DNA of 64,000 bases from Porticoccaceae bacterium. Its GTDB lineage: Bacteria; Pseudomonadota; Gammaproteobacteria; Pseudomonadales; Porticoccaceae. Shown one piece after another: positions 60,942-64,000 of this stretch (position 1 is its first letter; the number at the start of each line of letters is the position of its first letter). Made by a program: the position numbers and the translations under genes. The notes under the pieces were generated by a model, which made no database searches, was not told where the DNA came from, and saw nothing but the letters and a program-made list of their open reading frames with translations. The DNA lies in NCBI GenBank assembly GCA_029242085.1, contig JAQWUP010000036.1, positions 1 through 64,000 on the forward strand, written 5' to 3'.

Positions 60942-62411
60942 ATGAAAAATTCTAATAAATTCTATATAAATGGAGAATGGGTGTCTCCATCGACAACTGA
61001 AAGCCTCGATGTAATAAATCCAGCTACCGCCGAGGTCATCGGTTCTGTTGCTATGGGCGGTAAAGCAGATGTCGATAATGCTGTGGCCGCCGCTAAAGAA
61101 GCATTTAAAACCTTCTCGAAAACCTCTACACAAGAGCGCTCAGAATTGCTCGGGCGCATTGTTGAGGCGTATAAGAATAGAATGGGCGAGATTGCAGTGA
61201 CTGTTTCGGAAGAAATGGGTGCGCCGATGAGTCTTGCCAATGCGGCGCAGGCACCGGCGGGTCTCGGCCATCTGATGTTCGCTCAAAAAGCTCTTGAGGG
61301 TTTTGAGTTTTCGCAGGACAAAGGCAGCTCGCATGTGGTGCGAGAGCCGGTCGGTGTCTGTGGAATGATCACACCCTGGAATTGGCCGGTAAATCAAATT
61401 ACCGCAAAAGTTGGACCGGCCATTGCAGCGGGCTGCACAATGGTGCTTAAACCATCTGAAATTGCACCTTTTAATGCGATTATTTTTGCCGAAATTATGC
61501 ATGAGGCGGGTACGCCTCCCGGTGTCTTTAATCTGGTTAATGGAGACGGACCCAATGTCGGTGTTGCGATGTCGGGCCACCCTGATATCGATATGATGTC
61601 CTTCACTGGTTCCACGCGTGCCGGTATTTCTGTCGCACAGGAGTCGGCTTATACCGTAAAACGTGTCGCCCAAGAGCTCGGTGGTAAGTCTGCCAATATC
61701 ATCCTCGATGATGCTGACTTTGAGACTGTTGTCGCCAGAGATACGATAGGTATGTGCATGAATACAGGCCAGAGTTGTAATGCTCCGTCCCGGATGCTGG
61801 TACCGGCAAGTCGAATGGACGAAGCGGCGGCGATTGCCAAAGCTGCGGCGGAAAATATCATGGTAGGTGATCCCAGAGATGAAGCCATTCAAGTTGGCCC
61901 GTTGGTGTCAGAATTGCAGTTTGGGAAAGTACAGGCGCTAATACAAAAAGGCATTGACGAAGGCGCCAAGCTTGAAACTGGTGGTGTCGGTAGGCCGGAT
62001 GGTCTGGATCGTGGTTATTTCGTCAAACCTACGATTTTCTCAAATGTGACCAATGATATGAGCATTGCTCAGGAAGAAATCTTTGGTCCGGTGCTGTCCA
62101 TAATTGGCTACAACGACGATGATCACGCAGTCGAGATTGCCAATGACACCGTGTACGGGCTTTCGGCTTATGTAAGCTCTAATGACCTTGATCGGGCAAA
62201 AATCATTGCTGCGCAACTTCGTGCGGGTAATGTCCATATAAATGGCGCTAATCTTGACATAAATGCACCGTTTGGCGGCTATAAACAATCGGGAAATGGC
62301 CGTGAGTTTAGCGAGTGGGGTATGGAAGAATTTCTCGAGACAAAGGCAATTTTGGGTTATACACCGCCTAAACAGCAAGCTGCTAAATCGGGAAAACTGG
62401 TCGATTTTTAG
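60942..62411 (+). CDS. Aldehyde dehydrogenase, NAD(P)-dependent
   Basis: A 489-residue ALDH that oxidises an aldehyde to the acid. MITPWNWPVNQITAKVGPA is the cofactor-binding Asn block, FTGSTRAG the Rossmann loop, AQELGGKSANII the catalytic Glu, TGQSCNAPSRM the nucleophile Cys279, and EEIFGPVLSI the usual Glu-Phe motif. VLKPSEIAP with Glu near the adenosine site favours NAD or dual use. AAGGAG precedes ATG 60942. It is monocistronic under the shared element, consistent with working after the zinc alcohol dehydrogenase at 7194. Confidence 0.94.
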   Translation: MKNSNKFYINGEWVSPSTTESLDVINPATAEVIGSVAMGGKADVDNAVAAAKEAFKTFSKTSTQERSELLGRIVEAYKNRMGEIAVTVSEEMGAPMSLANAAQAPAGLGHLMFAQKALEGFEFSQDKGSSHVVREPVGVCGMITPWNWPVNQITAKVGPAIAAGCTMVLKPSEIAPFNAIIFAEIMHEAGTPPGVFNLVNGDGPNVGVAMSGHPDIDMMSFTGSTRAGISVAQESAYTVKRVAQELGGKSANIILDDADFETVVARDTIGMCMNTGQSCNAPSRMLVPASRMDEAAAIAKAAAENIMVGDPRDEAIQVGPLVSELQFGKVQALIQKGIDEGAKLETGGVGRPDGLDRGYFVKPTIFSNVTNDMSIAQEEIFGPVLSIIGYNDDDHAVEIANDTVYGLSAYVSSNDLDRAKIIAAQLRAGNVHINGANLDINAPFGGYKQSGNGREFSEWGMEEFLETKAILGYTPPKQQAAKSGKLVDF

Positions 62412-62458
62412 TAAGATATACTGGCCGAGTAATGGCGTGCTCTGGCCCGGGCAATAAC

Positions 62459-62515
62459 ATTTGGGTGCGTCATTAGGCACGGCTAGTTGAACTCTTCCTT
62501 GCGCTGATAAGGATA
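62459..62515 (+). promoter_or_regulatory. Possible further copy of the shared promoter arrangement
   Basis: ATTTGGGTGCGT starts at 62459 and TTGAAC (62487-62492) follows at 28 nt, ahead of the VOC gene at 62628. The -10 is unconvincing (AGGATA, 62510-62515). Included as a weaker instance. Confidence 0.3.
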
Positions 62516-62627
62516 CAGGTGGCGCGCTCTTTCGGCGCCATTGTCATAGACCCTTTAATTAACAAATGTATTAAATCTCTGATCATTTCCATGATTAAAG
62601 TTTTTAGACGTACTGGGAGAGATTACG

Positions 62628-63014
62628 ATGTCTACCTATTTAACCGCCACTGGCATCGCGGTCAGCGACCTCGAGGCTTCAACCAAGTTTTATACGGAGA
62701 TGCTCGGAATGACCGTGTATCGAACCATTACGCTGGACACGATGGTTGAAAATATCCTAGGGTTTGAGGGTGTGCGCGGAACAGCTATTTTGTTGATGCA
62801 GTATAATGATAACCGAAACAGTCAAGATCTTCCTACCAAGTTGGTATTTAATGTTCCCGACGTGAGAGCCATCATCAATGCCGCTAGAATCGCTGGCGTG
62901 GCTATTTATAAAGAAGCCACAGAGCATGAATCTATGGGTGGTGCCACTATTGGTTTTATAAAAGACCCAGATGGTTATTTAATTGAGTTGATGCAAAAGC
63001 CAGTTAAAAAGTAA
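62628..63014 (+). CDS. Small VOC-superfamily (glyoxalase/bleomycin-resistance-like) protein
   Basis: A 128-residue single-module VOC protein: TATGIAVSDLEASTKFYTEMLGM at the start (read in parts), ILLMQYND, LVFNVPDVRAIINAA and the end GFIKDPDGYLIELMQK with the metal Glu in IELM. It resembles lactoylglutathione-lyase and methylmalonyl-CoA epimerase relatives, but the metal-ligand His near the N terminus is not evident, so activity is uncertain. GGGAGAG precedes the ATG. It lies between the aldehyde dehydrogenase and the convergent thiolase. Confidence 0.87.
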   Translation: MSTYLTATGIAVSDLEASTKFYTEMLGMTVYRTITLDTMVENILGFEGVRGTAILLMQYNDNRNSQDLPTKLVFNVPDVRAIINAARIAGVAIYKEATEHESMGGATIGFIKDPDGYLIELMQKPVKK

Positions 63015-63062
63015 TCCTAGCTGGCTTAGTCATGCCTGTTAAATGAACTTACCAGTGATTAG

Positions 63063-64000
63063 CTAGGTCACTTCAAACAGTGACGCAGCACCCTGTCCAC
63101 CACCGATGCACATGGTACAAACCACATAGCGGGCACCACGCCGTTTGCCCTCTATCAGCGCGTGGCCAACCATACGTGCGCCAGACATCCCGTAAGGATG
63201 GCCAATGGATACCGCGCCACCATTTACATTGAGTCGGTCATTGGGAATGCCCAGAGTATCTCGGCAGTAGATGACCTGGACGGCAAAGGCTTCGTTGAGT
63301 TCCCAGAGATCAATATCGTGCATTTGCAAGCCGGCCAATTTGAGGAGTTTGGGGACCGCATAGATCGGGCCTATGCCCATTTCATCGGGTTCGCATCCGG
63401 CTACAGCTGTGGTTCGATAAATCCCCAATGGCTGCAGCCCAGATTTTTCGGCCATAACGGAGCTCATCACCACGCAAGCGGAAGCGCCATCAGACAATTG
63501 GCTGGCATTGCCGGCGGTAATAACGCCATTCTCACGCACCGATTTTAGCCCTGCCAACCCTTCCAATGTTGTCTCGGGTCGATTGCCTTGATCTTTTTCC
63601 AGTAAAAAAGGTTGGTACGTCGTCTCGCCGGTTTCACGATTCTGAACAGCGATTTCCGATGGGAGAGGCACAATCTCGTCGTCCAACTTGCCTGCTGCTT
63701 GCGCCGCTGCGGTGCGTTGTTGACTCTGCAGCGCGTATTCATCCTGCCTTTCGCGGCTGATGCCATAGCGTTTAGAGACAACCTCGGCGGTATCGATCAT
63801 AGGGAGATACATATCTTTGTGTAGGGCGACTAGCTCCGGTGATATGGCACGATGCAAGTTCATATTTTCATTTTGCACCAGGCTGATGGACTCCAAGCCA
63901 CCCGCCACTGCGATATCCATTTCACCGGCTAAAATTGATTTGGCGGCAGTGGCGATGGCCATCATTCCAGAGGAGCACTGGCGATCAACGGTCATTGCCG
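63063..64000 (-). CDS. Thiolase (acetyl-CoA acyltransferase), N terminus outside the window
   Basis: About 312 C-terminal residues of a thiolase, the frame running off the window end. It begins within [16 protein letters not shown], whose Cys is the acyl-carrying nucleophile. It continues through [13 protein letters not shown], the His in [26 protein letters not shown] with the second His, and the final [16 protein letters not shown] with the base Cys. Some 80-90 residues are missing beyond 64000. It splits 3-oxoacyl-CoA, the last step of beta-oxidation, matching the FadB-like protein at 58564. It is convergent with the VOC gene. Confidence 0.93.
   Translation of the reverse strand, partial: AMTVDRQCSSGMMAIATAAKSILAGEMDIAVAGGLESISLVQNENMNLHRAISPELVALHKDMYLPMIDTAEVVSKRYGISRERQDEYALQSQQRTAAAQAAGKLDDEIVPLPSEIAVQNRETGETTYQPFLLEKDQGNRPETTLEGLAGLKSVRENGVITAGNASQLSDGASACVVMSSVMAEKSGLQPLGIYRTTAVAGCEPDEMGIGPIYAVPKLLKLAGLQMHDIDLWELNEAFAVQVIYCRDTLGIPNDRLNVNGGAVSIGHPYGMSGARMVGHALIEGKRRGARYVVCTMCIGGGQGAASLFEVT

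Noticed and set aside
1..64000. CRISPR arrays, tRNA or rRNA genes, prophage or intact insertion sequences
   Set aside because: No regularly spaced repeats, cloverleaf-like or ribosomal sequences, integrases or terminal inverted repeats with a live transposase were seen by eye.

Overview
The window is a dense 64 kb catabolic region of a Gram-negative, aerobic bacterium. A TonB-dependent receptor, a lipoprotein sulfatase, split acyl-CoA dehydrogenase/kinase genes, a FadB-type protein and several PhyH-family oxygenases suggest a marine gammaproteobacterium (an inference; no rRNA or tRNA gene is visible to confirm it). Base composition is moderate, and start sites mostly carry ordinary AGGAG-like ribosome sites.

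Layout. 1-4.9 kb: the tail of an unknown gene, a metallophosphoesterase, a two-gene operon (unknown protein plus a transposase-like protein) and a PhyH oxygenase. 4.9-11.4 kb: a class II aldolase, an acyl-CoA dehydrogenase, a zinc alcohol dehydrogenase, a secreted beta-lactamase-fold hydrolase and a thiamine-diphosphate enzyme. 11.9-20.3 kb: a wrecked metallophosphoesterase copy, two overlapping cyclase-family hydrolases, a TonB-dependent receptor, a sulfatase and a wrecked DUF3604 gene. 20.3-29.2 kb: an SDR, a PEP-utilising phosphotransferase-like protein, a GrdB-like protein, an acyl-CoA synthetase, a class III CoA-transferase and a truncated SDR. 29.3-36.5 kb: a MATE exporter, a broken Gfo/Idh gene, an SDR, a type B carboxylesterase, an OtnK-like acid-sugar kinase and a broken DUF3089 gene. 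36.7-45.6 kb: an enolase-superfamily dehydratase / SDR / kelch operon, a PhyH-HEAT fusion, an esterase, a GldA-like dehydrogenase and an ADP-ribosylglycohydrolase-family protein. 45.9-54.4 kb: a long operon (VOC protein, crotonase, GPH transporter, acyl-CoA synthetase, APH-like kinase, 41-codon ORF, PfkB kinase, Na+/solute symporter). 54.5-64 kb: a histidine phosphatase, a crotonase, an ACAD10/11-like dehydrogenase, an SDR, a FadB-like bifunctional enzyme, an aldehyde dehydrogenase, a VOC protein and a thiolase cut by the window end.

Taken together, the genes read as uptake, ester and sulfate removal, hydroxylation and oxidation, CoA activation and beta-oxidation of one or more complex organic compounds, plus a minor acid-sugar/polyol branch. 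The substrate cannot be named from sequence alone.

Two patterns cross the window. First, a short element (consensus about WWWTGGGKGAWT) lies 27-28 nt upstream of a -35-like hexamer in front of at least eight transcription units, in both orientations. This suggests one activator-controlled regulon, yet no transcriptional regulator is encoded in the window. Second, at least seven decayed genes or gene fragments lie between intact ones, pointing to ongoing gene loss.
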